A stretch of DNA of 41,700 nt, from positions 1 to 41,700 of IMG/VR virus record IMGVR_UViG_3300042465_001606; one strand, 5' to 3'. The notes beneath the pieces are model-generated. The model did not search any database. It saw nothing but the letters and a program-made list of their open reading frames with translations, and had not been told where the DNA came from. Source of the DNA: a virus. Positions 15,162-21,748 of this stretch are shown here, piece after piece (the stretch's first letter is position 1; each line of letters begins with the position of its first letter). A program made the position numbers and the translations under genes.

Positions 15162-15406
15162 TCTATTTTTTTCTTTCCTACGTATATTCCATATGTCGTT
15201 AATTTAAATTCAAATATTTGTGCTTCTTTATTATACCGTATTGTGAAGTCTGGGTCAATATCTAATCTTGGTACATACCCCAGAGTTTTCATCTCAATTA
15301 GTAATAGTTTTATGTATTCTATTTTTAGTCGTGCAATTGCTGAGTCGTCGTAGATGTTTCCATCTAGAGAAAAACTCTTGATCGGTTTATGGTGTAAATT
15401 GTCCAT
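15080..15406 (-). CDS. Hypothetical protein between helicase and primase
   Basis: A 108-residue protein starting MDNLHHKPIKSFSLDGNIYD. A central stretch of alternating hydrophobic and charged residues (FTIRYNKEAQIFEFKLTTYG, IYVGKKKIEWIIGLDGTK) looks like an antiparallel beta-sheet, and a short basic helix closes the protein. I recognise no family. Its 3' end overlaps the primase gene by 82 bases. The start lacks a Shine-Dalgarno but has TATAAT five bases before ATG, suggesting a leaderless start. The position implies a replisome accessory, but this is inference. Confidence 0.75.
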   Translation of the reverse strand: MDNLHHKPIKSFSLDGNIYDDSAIARLKIEYIKLLLIEMKTLGYVPRLDIDPDFTIRYNKEAQIFEFKLTTYGIYVGKKKIEWIIGLDGTKVIYTQKSKLKEFLRDRV

Positions 15407-15411
15407 AAACC

Positions 15412-15417
15412 ATTATA
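15412..15417 (-). promoter_or_regulatory. Candidate leaderless promoter (-10) before 15080-15406
   Basis: The 12-base gap after the helicase stop contains TATAAT on the minus strand, followed by GGTTT and then ATG 15406. No Shine-Dalgarno is present. Spacing of five bases from hexamer to ATG is the same as at 18159-18153 and close to the six bases at 7861 and 37276. Confidence 0.42.
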
Positions 15418-15418
15418 A

Positions 15419-16639
15419 CTACTTATCTTCATAATCTTTATACTTGTACCAACCTTTATCAAAGTCTGCTTGAACTAGGAAGTCTCCCATAAATCCATTA
15501 CGGTTCTTTCTAAAAACACATTCTAGGATATCACTATTTGCTGCTCTACCCATTGCCAAGACCCAGTCAGCATCGTAAGCAATCTGGCGTGACCAAGCAG
15601 TCTGACCCAGCGTAGGGACCGTATCAAGCTTTGTAACGTCATCTGGTGTGGCAGATGAGATAGCCATAATAGGAACTTCTTCTCCAATAGCCATAAGCTT
15701 TAGCTCACGAGACAGGTTTTTCATTCTTACGGTTTCGTTATCTGACTTTTGGTTAGGACTCATTAGCTGTAGGTAGTCAACAATAACAAAGTCTGGCTTA
15801 TACTGATCTATCTTTCCACGAAGAACTGACGGAGTAATGTCTCCACCAGTATCATTGGATATGATATGAAACTCTGGCTTACCCTCAACGTTGACCTTGT
15901 GCCAACGCTTTAGGTCTTCAATATTTATTTCACCATTGCTTATCTTACGGTGTGACCAAAGCCCTTCGCCCATGATAGTAAATACACGGTTACGAACTTC
16001 TGTCTCTGACATCTCAAGGCTGATTACCATTGGAGACTTGCCTTGCTTCCATGCTTGTACCGCAAAGTAAAGCGAAAGCCAAGACTTACCAATACCTGGG
16101 TAGGCAAGAAAGACTCCTAGTTGTCCTGGCATAATTCCAGATGGTAGATAGTTATCAAATCCTGGCAACCCAGTCTTAATTCCAAGTATTCCTAATGCCT
16201 TTTGCTTTTGAACATTTTCAAAATAGGCTACGGCAGAATCAATATCTGTAACATCAATGTCACGGATAACGGCTGTATTCTTTTTTAGCTCTGATGTCTT
16301 GGTGATTAGTTCTTCTAGGGCTTCTGGACCTTTGCCACCCTGTACGTCTGCAGCTGTTGTCATCAGAATATCTTTAAGGCTAGAGTTAAGATACTCTGCC
16401 TGTAATTCTTCTAGGTGATGCTTTGTCGAACCTACATCTTCTGTAGTCGCAAAGTCTCTAAACTTTTCTATAACTAGGGTTGTTGGGGGGACAGATCCAT
16501 TTATCTCAGAATACTTCCTGATAAACTGCCAAACATCGGTATGGGTTCGTAGCAGGTTTTCTACGTTTGCTTGCAACAAAACATGAACCTGCTTATCTTT
16601 AAGAACTGCAGATATTAGTTTTGCTTCTACGTTACTCAC
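15419..16639 (-). CDS. dnaB: DnaB-type replicative helicase
   Basis: A 406-residue superfamily 4 helicase. The N-terminal helical domain (1-105) is of DnaB type, followed by the RecA-like motor: Walker A PGIGK185S in AYPGIGKSWLS, the SLEMSETEV motif 1a, and Walker B PDFVIVD288YLQLM. It is slightly shorter than bacterial DnaB (about 470). The hexamer unwinds the fork ahead of the DnaE-type polymerase and recruits the primase encoded next. The start is GTG 16639, with AAGGAG eight bases upstream, overlapping the preceding gene by eight bases. Confidence 0.92.
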   Translation of the reverse strand: MSNVEAKLISAVLKDKQVHVLLQANVENLLRTHTDVWQFIRKYSEINGSVPPTTLVIEKFRDFATTEDVGSTKHHLEELQAEYLNSSLKDILMTTAADVQGGKGPEALEELITKTSELKKNTAVIRDIDVTDIDSAVAYFENVQKQKALGILGIKTGLPGFDNYLPSGIMPGQLGVFLAYPGIGKSWLSLYFAVQAWKQGKSPMVISLEMSETEVRNRVFTIMGEGLWSHRKISNGEINIEDLKRWHKVNVEGKPEFHIISNDTGGDITPSVLRGKIDQYKPDFVIVDYLQLMSPNQKSDNETVRMKNLSRELKLMAIGEEVPIMAISSATPDDVTKLDTVPTLGQTAWSRQIAYDADWVLAMGRAANSDILECVFRKNRNGFMGDFLVQADFDKGWYKYKDYEDK

Positions 16640-16940
16640 TTAGCCACTCCTTTGCTTGTTTTCTTCTTTCGGCACGTTCTCTTAAATCTTGTACTAGTCT
16701 TTCCCTAGAGGTTATGATAGTGTCTGCATAGTTTGCAAAATACTTCCAATTAGGATTTGGACTTACCTCAAAGTAGTAGTCTAGCATATCATAGCAGACC
16801 TCTAGAGTAAAAGACTCTATCAAAGCATCTGCTGCCCATTGTTCTACGTTTAGATTTACAATGGGCTTTTCTTCATACCTGGCTTTGTGTAGCTTAGCAT
16901 ACCTGCTAAGTAAAGCCATTCGGTATTTACGATCAGCCAT
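16632..16940 (-). CDS. Small helical protein, possible helicase loader
   Basis: A 102-residue, almost entirely helical protein (VEQWAADALIESFTLEVCYD, MLDYYFEVSPNPNWKYFANY), with a very basic C-terminal helix rich in Arg, Glu and Lys. It overlaps the helicase start by eight bases and the preceding stop by one (TAATG). In many phages the gene immediately upstream of a DnaB-type helicase encodes a loader or replisome organiser, and the W/YYF aromatic pattern would suit a compact helical adaptor. That role is inference from position. No ATPase motif is present. Confidence 0.7.
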   Translation of the reverse strand: MADRKYRMALLSRYAKLHKARYEEKPIVNLNVEQWAADALIESFTLEVCYDMLDYYFEVSPNPNWKYFANYADTIITSRERLVQDLRERAERRKQAKEWLSE

Positions 16941-17155
16941 TATTTGCTGTCAATTTCAGAAGAGGCTTCTTTAACCTTTTCTGCTAGCTTATTCTCTACA
17001 AATTCATAGACACGCTCAAAGGCTTCGTTAGTGTTTTCACTATCTCTCTTGCTGTCCGACACTTCCAGATCAATTCTTAGTGACTGAAAGTTACCTAGGT
17101 TAAGCGTATATCCCAACGCAACCCTTACTTTGGTGTTTTCGTTTTCCATACCCAT
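16940..17155 (-). CDS. Conserved 71-residue phage protein
   Basis: The protein reads KVRVALGYTLNLGNFQSLRI, then DLEVSD and AFERVYEFVENKLAEKVKEA: a beta-hairpin followed by a helix rich in acidic and basic residues. I associate this 'LGYTLNLGNFxSxRxD...AFERVYxFVExKL' pattern with a widespread family of unknown function in actinobacteriophages. The start is either ATG 17155 or the ATG two codons later, and neither has a strong Shine-Dalgarno. It precedes the helicase pair, so it may belong to the replication module. Confidence 0.75.
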   Translation of the reverse strand: MGMENENTKVRVALGYTLNLGNFQSLRIDLEVSDSKRDSENTNEAFERVYEFVENKLAEKVKEASSEIDSK

Positions 17156-17164
17156 ATCTTTCTG

Positions 17165-17707
17165 TTAGATGGACTCAGACCAAATAGGAATAAACCTTCC
17201 GTCTTCTGTCTTCGTATAAGTCAGTATACCATCTCCCATACGCCTTGTCAACTCTTGTCGACTAGGGGTTATGTCATTAGTAATTAACTTATCATTTCTT
17301 GGTCTACCCATGTGGTAGGTGGCTAGTATATCACGAATTTCTTTTACCTGTGATTCTGCATAGTAAGATCTTACTTGCCAACCAGTTTCCCCGCCTTTTT
17401 GAGACCCAGTAGGGTGAGGAATAATTCCACGTTTCATTAAGCTGGGCATATACTTTTTGTGGCGATTCACAAGCTCCGCAGTTTGACCAACGGTATATGC
17501 CCTTTGTCTATTCTTTTTAAAATCTGATATCAGGCAGCTTTCAATTCTGTCTTTTACAATGTTATAAACAGACATAATTCCATTAGACTTATTTAAGTGG
17601 TGAACTCTAACTAGCTCCCCATTTAAAAACCATACCTTTTTATTTCCTGGTATAACTGGAAGAGCATTATACTCTGCCATATCTACCTGGCCGTGTCTTT
17701 TAGTCAT
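17165..17707 (-). CDS. MerR-like helix-turn-helix DNA-binding protein
   Basis: A 180-residue protein. The middle (about 70-132) reads AYTVGQTAELVNRHKKYMPS, then LMKRGIIPHP, and further on QVRSYYAESQVKEIRDIL. This is the winged helix of the MerR superfamily: a helix-turn-helix, a wing, then a Y/R-rich helix. The N-terminal 60 residues form a separate beta-rich part with an 'LNGELVRVHHLNKSNGIMSV' stretch that looks like a small barrel. A basic RPRNDK loop follows the winged helix. It stands at the border between tail-fibre and replication genes, so it may regulate that switch or mark an origin; neither is shown. Confidence 0.78.
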   Translation of the reverse strand: MTKRHGQVDMAEYNALPVIPGNKKVWFLNGELVRVHHLNKSNGIMSVYNIVKDRIESCLISDFKKNRQRAYTVGQTAELVNRHKKYMPSLMKRGIIPHPTGSQKGGETGWQVRSYYAESQVKEIRDILATYHMGRPRNDKLITNDITPSRQELTRRMGDGILTYTKTEDGRFIPIWSESI

Positions 17708-17709
17708 TA

Positions 17710-18153
17710 CTAGTTTGGAATACCAATTGCAATGATATGAACCTTGACAGCTAGCTGTCCTGCTGTATTAAATCGAACAATTCCATTTACCGCTGAATTG
17801 GTTACACTTGAAATCACAACAGAAACATCTTTACCAGAAGGCGTTGTTTCGATAAGAACTGGGCTGGCCGTAACAATTGGCGGATACTTATACTCGCCCT
17901 TAAAAGAATAAGTAAAGGGGACATCTGTTTCTGCAGATACAAGATTCAGTCCTGAATAAATAGATACTTCTCCAGCAACAACTTTTGTGTCTGTCAACAG
18001 TGTGCTCTGAAGCCCCTCGGAGGTGTTTATAGATGCGTACTTATATTTTGCAGAAGAAATCTGAGAAGACAAATCATTGATTGCTTCAACTATCTGATAT
18101 ACATAATTTACGTCTAGAGGCTGTCCTCTATCTGGTGTTGGTATTCTGGCCAT
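17710..18153 (-). CDS. Probable tail-fibre or virion structural protein
   Basis: A 147-residue protein: a short helical N-terminus (DVNYVYQIVEAINDLSSQIS) that could trimerise, followed by a beta-rich C-terminal domain (YPPIVTASPVLIETTP, then VSVVISSVTNSAVNGIVRFN). This looks like the small beta-sandwich found at the ends of phage fibres or head fibres. It follows the fibre genes and is the last structural-looking gene before the DNA-binding and replication genes. TATAAT with the TGG extension lies five bases upstream of ATG 18153, so it has its own promoter and perhaps no leader. Confidence 0.66.
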   Translation of the reverse strand: MARIPTPDRGQPLDVNYVYQIVEAINDLSSQISSAKYKYASINTSEGLQSTLLTDTKVVAGEVSIYSGLNLVSAETDVPFTYSFKGEYKYPPIVTASPVLIETTPSGKDVSVVISSVTNSAVNGIVRFNTAGQLAVKVHIIAIGIPN

Positions 18154-18158
18154 AGCTA

Positions 18159-18167
18159 ATTATACCA
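18159..18167 (-). promoter_or_regulatory. Extended -10 promoter, probably leaderless
   Basis: TGGTATAAT on the minus strand fills half of the 19-base gap between two genes and ends five bases before ATG 18153. The strong extended -10 and lack of a Shine-Dalgarno make a leaderless transcript likely. It is the last extended -10 box before the replication genes, so it may drive them too. Confidence 0.55.
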
Positions 18168-18172
18168 CTTAT

Positions 18173-18412
18173 CTAGCTATTTTGCAACGGGTCGGCGTTT
18201 AAGCCTAACAAGGCTTCTATTTCGTCTTGAGCTAAACCAAGTGCGGCTAATTTAACAAGAGCAGAGTCTTTAGCTATTCTTTTTGCCTCAATATAGGCCT
18301 GACGCTGTTCCTCAATAACTCTATCTAATTCCTGCTCAGATAAATAAGTTTCGTATTCCTCGTCTGTCATTTCTCTAACAAGGTCTCCAATTTGAATTTT
18401 TGGTTTAGTCAT
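18173..18412 (-). CDS. Small acidic helical protein after the fibre gene
   Basis: A 79-residue protein, strongly helical and acidic: EMTDEEYETYLSEQELDRVI, then EEQRQAYIEAKRIAKDSALV. It starts at ATG 18412, overlapping the upstream fibre stop by one base, with AAAGG four bases before. Small genes of this kind, with an 'AKxxALxKLxALGLxxDEIxALLG' ending, often follow phage tail-fibre genes and may act as fibre chaperones. That role is inference. No enzymatic motif is visible. Confidence 0.7.
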   Translation of the reverse strand: MTKPKIQIGDLVREMTDEEYETYLSEQELDRVIEEQRQAYIEAKRIAKDSALVKLAALGLAQDEIEALLGLNADPLQNS

Positions 18413-19143
18413 TATGCCTTTCTGTATCCGTAAACAATTATTGTTCCACCAGTCATTGTTCCACTTTCAACAGAAATGGTAAAGCCAGTTGATGAAACGG
18501 CATTCAGTATGTAGCCCGTGTAGTTACCAGCAGCAACCGTTGTAAAGAATGCTGCTGACACTCTTGTATTGCGAACCAAAAAAGGGTTGAAGATGTCTAC
18601 GTACATTTCGTTATTATTACCAATGTTATTAAATCTAGATACGTTGTTGTCCCAGTTAGAAGAAACACCGCCAGTAGAAAATAGAGTCTGTATTCCACCG
18701 CCGTAATAAGTAGCGGTTGCGTTATCAAATTGAAGCCTTAGTCGAGTACCGTTAACTGTATTTGAGCTACCCTGGATATGAACACGATAGTGGTCATAAG
18801 TAGAGTTGAAAACTTCTGGTACTGTAACGCTTGTAACAGCAGTTCCAATAGGGTAAGAGGTTATAAATTCTAAACCTGGAGCTGCTGGGCTAATCCACCC
18901 AGTGGCGTAATCAGTAGATCCTGACTTGGCTAATACCTGACCAGTTGTGCCACCAGTTGGCAAAAAAGTAGAATAAGGTAGTGCTGTCCAGGTTGCGGGT
19001 GTGGTGCCGACAAGGACTCTGCCAACTTTATATTTACCAGTATCGGTTTCGTATCCAATTTCCCCAACCGCCAGTGACGGATTAACTAAAGTCCAGTTAG
19101 CGGCAGTGTCTCTTCTAAACTGTATTAGATATTTTACACTCAT
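18412..19143 (-). CDS. Tail-fibre / receptor-binding protein candidate
   Basis: A 243-residue protein. The first 40 residues (IQFRRDTAANWTLVNPSLAV, then GEIGYETDTGKYKVG) match the N-terminal collar motif of the 'major tropism determinant' type found in many phage fibre and hyaluronidase-like proteins ('RRdTaanWt..NPvLa.GEiGyetDTgk.KiG'). A GTTGQVLAKSG linker follows, typical of fibres, and the C-terminal 150 residues are all beta and Gly/Ser/Thr/Asn-rich. It probably carries host-binding surfaces. It overlaps the previous gene by four bases. Confidence 0.82.
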   Translation of the reverse strand: MSVKYLIQFRRDTAANWTLVNPSLAVGEIGYETDTGKYKVGRVLVGTTPATWTALPYSTFLPTGGTTGQVLAKSGSTDYATGWISPAAPGLEFITSYPIGTAVTSVTVPEVFNSTYDHYRVHIQGSSNTVNGTRLRLQFDNATATYYGGGIQTLFSTGGVSSNWDNNVSRFNNIGNNNEMYVDIFNPFLVRNTRVSAAFFTTVAAGNYTGYILNAVSSTGFTISVESGTMTGGTIIVYGYRKA

Positions 19144-19634
19144 GCACTGCCCCCATCAAGACTTGCCTGTATTGCAAACTCTTTTGTAGATATTTCAAGT
19201 ATGTCGTTTTTAGTTTTCTCTATTCCTGCTAGCTGTATGGCTATTCTCATATCCGTGATTCCAGCTCCTGTTGGTTTTAAAAAGCTGTATGAGTGTGTTG
19301 GGGATGAACCGTGGTAAGCATAGGAGCCCCAGGTTCCGCTAGTTCTAAGACTAATAAAAATATCGTATAACGATGCATCATTGGTAGTTTCCCAATCTAC
19401 AATAATGGTTGTTGGAGTAACCGTAACACTAGAGGTTACATCTCTAATAAGACTTTTAGTTCCAGTGGTGCCGTCTCTAAGTGGGACTACCGTTGCATCT
19501 AGGGTATAGATTGGGGACCAGTGAGAAGTTCTGTTTTTGTCTTCAGAAATAATTCTATACCTCAGCAGGTATTCTCCATTTGGTGTTAAGGGAGGTAGTT
19601 CTTTTTTTGTAACAGTTACTTTTTTAACTGACAT
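19140..19634 (-). CDS. Tail protein with fibronectin-III-like fold
   Basis: A 164-residue protein. The arrangement YLLRYRIISEDKNRTSHWSP, then IYTLDA, and later IIVDWETTNDASLYDIFISL resembles fibronectin type III or Ig-like strands: RYRxxSED and W(S)P at the first sheet, DWExxxDxxxYDIF at the second. Such domains decorate phage tail tips and fibres and bind carbohydrate weakly. The gene overlaps both neighbours and is part of the fibre operon. The start ATG 19634 lies inside the end of the upstream gene. Confidence 0.72.
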   Translation of the reverse strand: MSVKKVTVTKKELPPLTPNGEYLLRYRIISEDKNRTSHWSPIYTLDATVVPLRDGTTGTKSLIRDVTSSVTVTPTTIIVDWETTNDASLYDIFISLRTSGTWGSYAYHGSSPTHSYSFLKPTGAGITDMRIAIQLAGIEKTKNDILEISTKEFAIQASLDGGSA

Positions 19635-20811
19635 TTCCAGTATCCAAATCTACATCTAGTGCAAATCGAAACTCTACTAGGTTTGCAGTATTAGAAACTT
19701 TTACGATAGGTAAAAGATCTGGAGTTTTTACCACAGAGTATCCAGTTAAACCGTACAGGGGGTTAATAGAAGAAATATTTTCCAGCCTAATTGCGTCAAG
19801 TGCTACGTAATAGTCTGGGCTTGGTGTTCCTCCAGCTGCCAAAACTGAAACCCACACTTTTACAACATTAACAGTATTCCAAGTAAAGGCTGGGCTTTTA
19901 ATTAATTCCCCTAGTTTTTTAGTTACAACGATATATCTATTGGTTGCAAAATTATATCCGCCTACCCCACTTGTTAGGTCTACTTGAAACTGAGCATAGT
20001 TTGTTGCAGCTTCGGCGTCACTGTCTGCAAACTCAACCAAAATCTTTACTCTGGTTGGATGAATAAGGTTTGCGGCTGTAGTTGCATTTTTATTAACAAT
20101 AGAAAATGCAAGCTTTAGCTCATCGTTATCTGAATTTTTATTAAAGTCAGTACTTGCTGCAGAAAGATGAATGTGTTCGTCTCCAGAAGCAGCAGCCATT
20201 TTTGATTGGCCAGGGGCTATGGATAGGGTTGAAGTATTTCCAGCCATAAAAATTGTGTTATTTAAATACCTGCAAGACTCATATCTGTTTAACCTATTAA
20301 CGTCTAGCAGTGTTTTATTGTCTGCATTGGTTTGAAAAATTGGAGAAGCTTGACTAATGATTGCTTCATCCCCTGGAGCAGTGCCTGTAGCCAAAGGACT
20401 ATTTATTGTTTCTACCGATGTCACAGTTGTTTCTGTGTGGCGTTCCCAGTTTTCTGTTGTTGAAAACGAGTATACCGTCTTACTGTCATATGATCCAGCA
20501 GTTGGATTTGATGAAGCAGAATAAACACCTATTTCCGTAATTTCATATCTTTCTACAGTTGGTAATTCTGCTGTTAAAACAATTTTAGATAAACCGTTTT
20601 CGTTTACGTACCCTCTAGAGCTAATTGGAACACGAAACATTTCAAAGTCTAGAGTTTTTTTATTTAAGATGGCATCAAACTCATTTTGTGTTAGTTCGTC
20701 ATCTATTGCATTAGGCGTTGCTCCACAGCCAATAGCAATGTGGGTTGCGTAAGCGGGAGACTGACCGATAAGGTATTTAGCCAATAGGTTTTTGCCAACG
20801 TTTGTAATCAT
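19624..20811 (-). CDS. Tail collar / minor tail protein
   Basis: A 395-residue, beta-rich protein beginning MITNVGKNLLAKYLIGQSPA and followed by YATHIAIGCGATP. The 'hIAIGxGATP ... F.VPISSRGYVNENG ... VLTAELPTxERYEITEIGVY' sequence is characteristic of phage proteins of baseplate or collar type that position fibres. The C-terminal half is a jelly-roll-like region (SKMAASGDEHIHLSAASTDF) of the kind found in carbohydrate-binding modules. It probably attaches fibres to the tail tip. The start ATG has GAGG seven bases upstream. Confidence 0.75.
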   Translation of the reverse strand: MITNVGKNLLAKYLIGQSPAYATHIAIGCGATPNAIDDELTQNEFDAILNKKTLDFEMFRVPISSRGYVNENGLSKIVLTAELPTVERYEITEIGVYSASSNPTAGSYDSKTVYSFSTTENWERHTETTVTSVETINSPLATGTAPGDEAIISQASPIFQTNADNKTLLDVNRLNRYESCRYLNNTIFMAGNTSTLSIAPGQSKMAAASGDEHIHLSAASTDFNKNSDNDELKLAFSIVNKNATTAANLIHPTRVKILVEFADSDAEAATNYAQFQVDLTSGVGGYNFATNRYIVVTKKLGELIKSPAFTWNTVNVVKVWVSVLAAGGTPSPDYYVALDAIRLENISSINPLYGLTGYSVVKTPDLLPIVKVSNTANLVEFRFALDVDLDTGNVS

Positions 20812-21746
20812 GAATAATCCTCTGTATATATTGTATCATCAAAAACTTTACCAGAGGAGACCATTTGAACCTCGACCTCATAGTCAGCTCTCATGCTAGT
20901 TGTTTCAATTATAACATTTTCTGTGACTGGGTCTATGTATGTTACTAGTGCTGGAAGCTCATTGGTTTCTTGCTGGATATGGTTTTCTAGCTTAATTGCA
21001 AAATTCTTAAAGTATGAGTCTGCAGAATCTGGCAATTTTATCATGTTTTGTGGGTTATAGTCAATTGCTAGCTGAGAAACATTTTTTAATGGTCTGTATA
21101 TAATGTTTTGTCCATTAACGGTATCGTGTCTTACAAGATTTATTAATTCTAGACCGCCAATTTTTTCTAGTGTTAACTTGAGAATTAGGTCTATTGGTAC
21201 GTCGTTTGGATCAATTAAAACAACATCTGGAGTTGCGTATTTTACTGGCTCAGTGGCTATGCTGGGAAGTGGGACTGGCATTCTAGCAACAGCTTCTTGT
21301 CTGGCTCGCTCTATTGCTGCTAGCCTTTCTTGTTCGAGTCTAGCCAGTCTTTCTTGTTCTAGCTTGGCCAGCCTATCTCTTTCAAGCTGGGCCAGTCTTT
21401 CTTGTTCTAGCCTAGCTAACCTGTCTCTTTCGATCTGTGCCGCTCTGTCTAGAGCTGCCTGGTCTACTGCTGGGGTAGTTGGTCGTGCTGATGCTGCGGG
21501 GGCAGATGGTGCTGCAGGGGCAACTGGTGCTGGTTTAAAAGCTGGTGCTTTGAGCCAGGCATCCATGGCGTCTGCACTTCTTGGACCATTTTTAAGGATC
21601 CACTGCTTTCTTTCATACTCAGCCATCTCCTCACGCTCCACCTGAGCCTTAGTTTTTTGCGGTGGCTTTCTGTCTGCTACCACTGGCGGTTTATACACAG
21701 GAGCAGGAGATTTTTTAGCGGGAGGCTTATATCCACCAACAGCCAT
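20808..21746 (-). CDS. Minor tail protein with Pro/Ala-rich and coiled-coil repeats
   Basis: A 312-residue protein in three parts. The N-terminus (1-100) is proline/alanine/lysine-rich and probably disordered (YKPPAKKSPAPVYKPPV). A charged coiled-coil or single-helix region (about 103-150) is built of repeated 8-residue units of the type LARLEQER. The C-terminal 140 residues form a globular domain (LEKIGGLELINLVRHDTVNG, YDPVTENVIIETTSM-like). It overlaps the collar gene and lies two bases from the large tail-tip gene. It probably links tip and fibres; the repeat could act as a rigid rod. GAGG precedes ATG 21746. Confidence 0.75.
   Translation of the reverse strand: MAVGGYKPPAKKSPAPVYKPPVVADRKPPQKTKAQVEREEMAEYERKQWILKNGPRSADAMDAWLKAPAFKPAPVAPAAPSAPAASARPTTPAVDQAALDRAAQIERDRLARLEQERLAQLERDRLAKLEQERLARLEQERLAAIERARQEAVARMPVPLPSIATEPVKYATPDVVLIDPNDVPIDLILKLTLEKIGGLELINLVRHDTVNGQNIIYRPLKNVSQLAIDYNPQNMIKLPDSADSYFKNFAIKLENHIQQETNELPALVTYIDPVTENVIIETTSMRADYEVEVQMVSSGKVFDDTIYTEDYS
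21324..21443 (-). repeat. 24-base tandem repeat, about five units, inside a tail gene
   Basis: About five imperfect 24-base units encode LARLEQER, LAQLERDR, LAKLEQER, LARLEQER and LAAIERAR. Alternate units are more alike than neighbours (EQER versus ERDR types), suggesting growth by duplication of a 48-base pair of units. Boundaries are approximate. Confidence 0.75.
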
Positions 21747-21748
21747 AA

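Noticed and set aside
21103-21645. Plus-strand Ser/Ala-rich frame of 180 residues
   Set aside because: It is the antisense of the Leu/Glu/Arg repeat gene; its repeats simply mirror the coding repeat.
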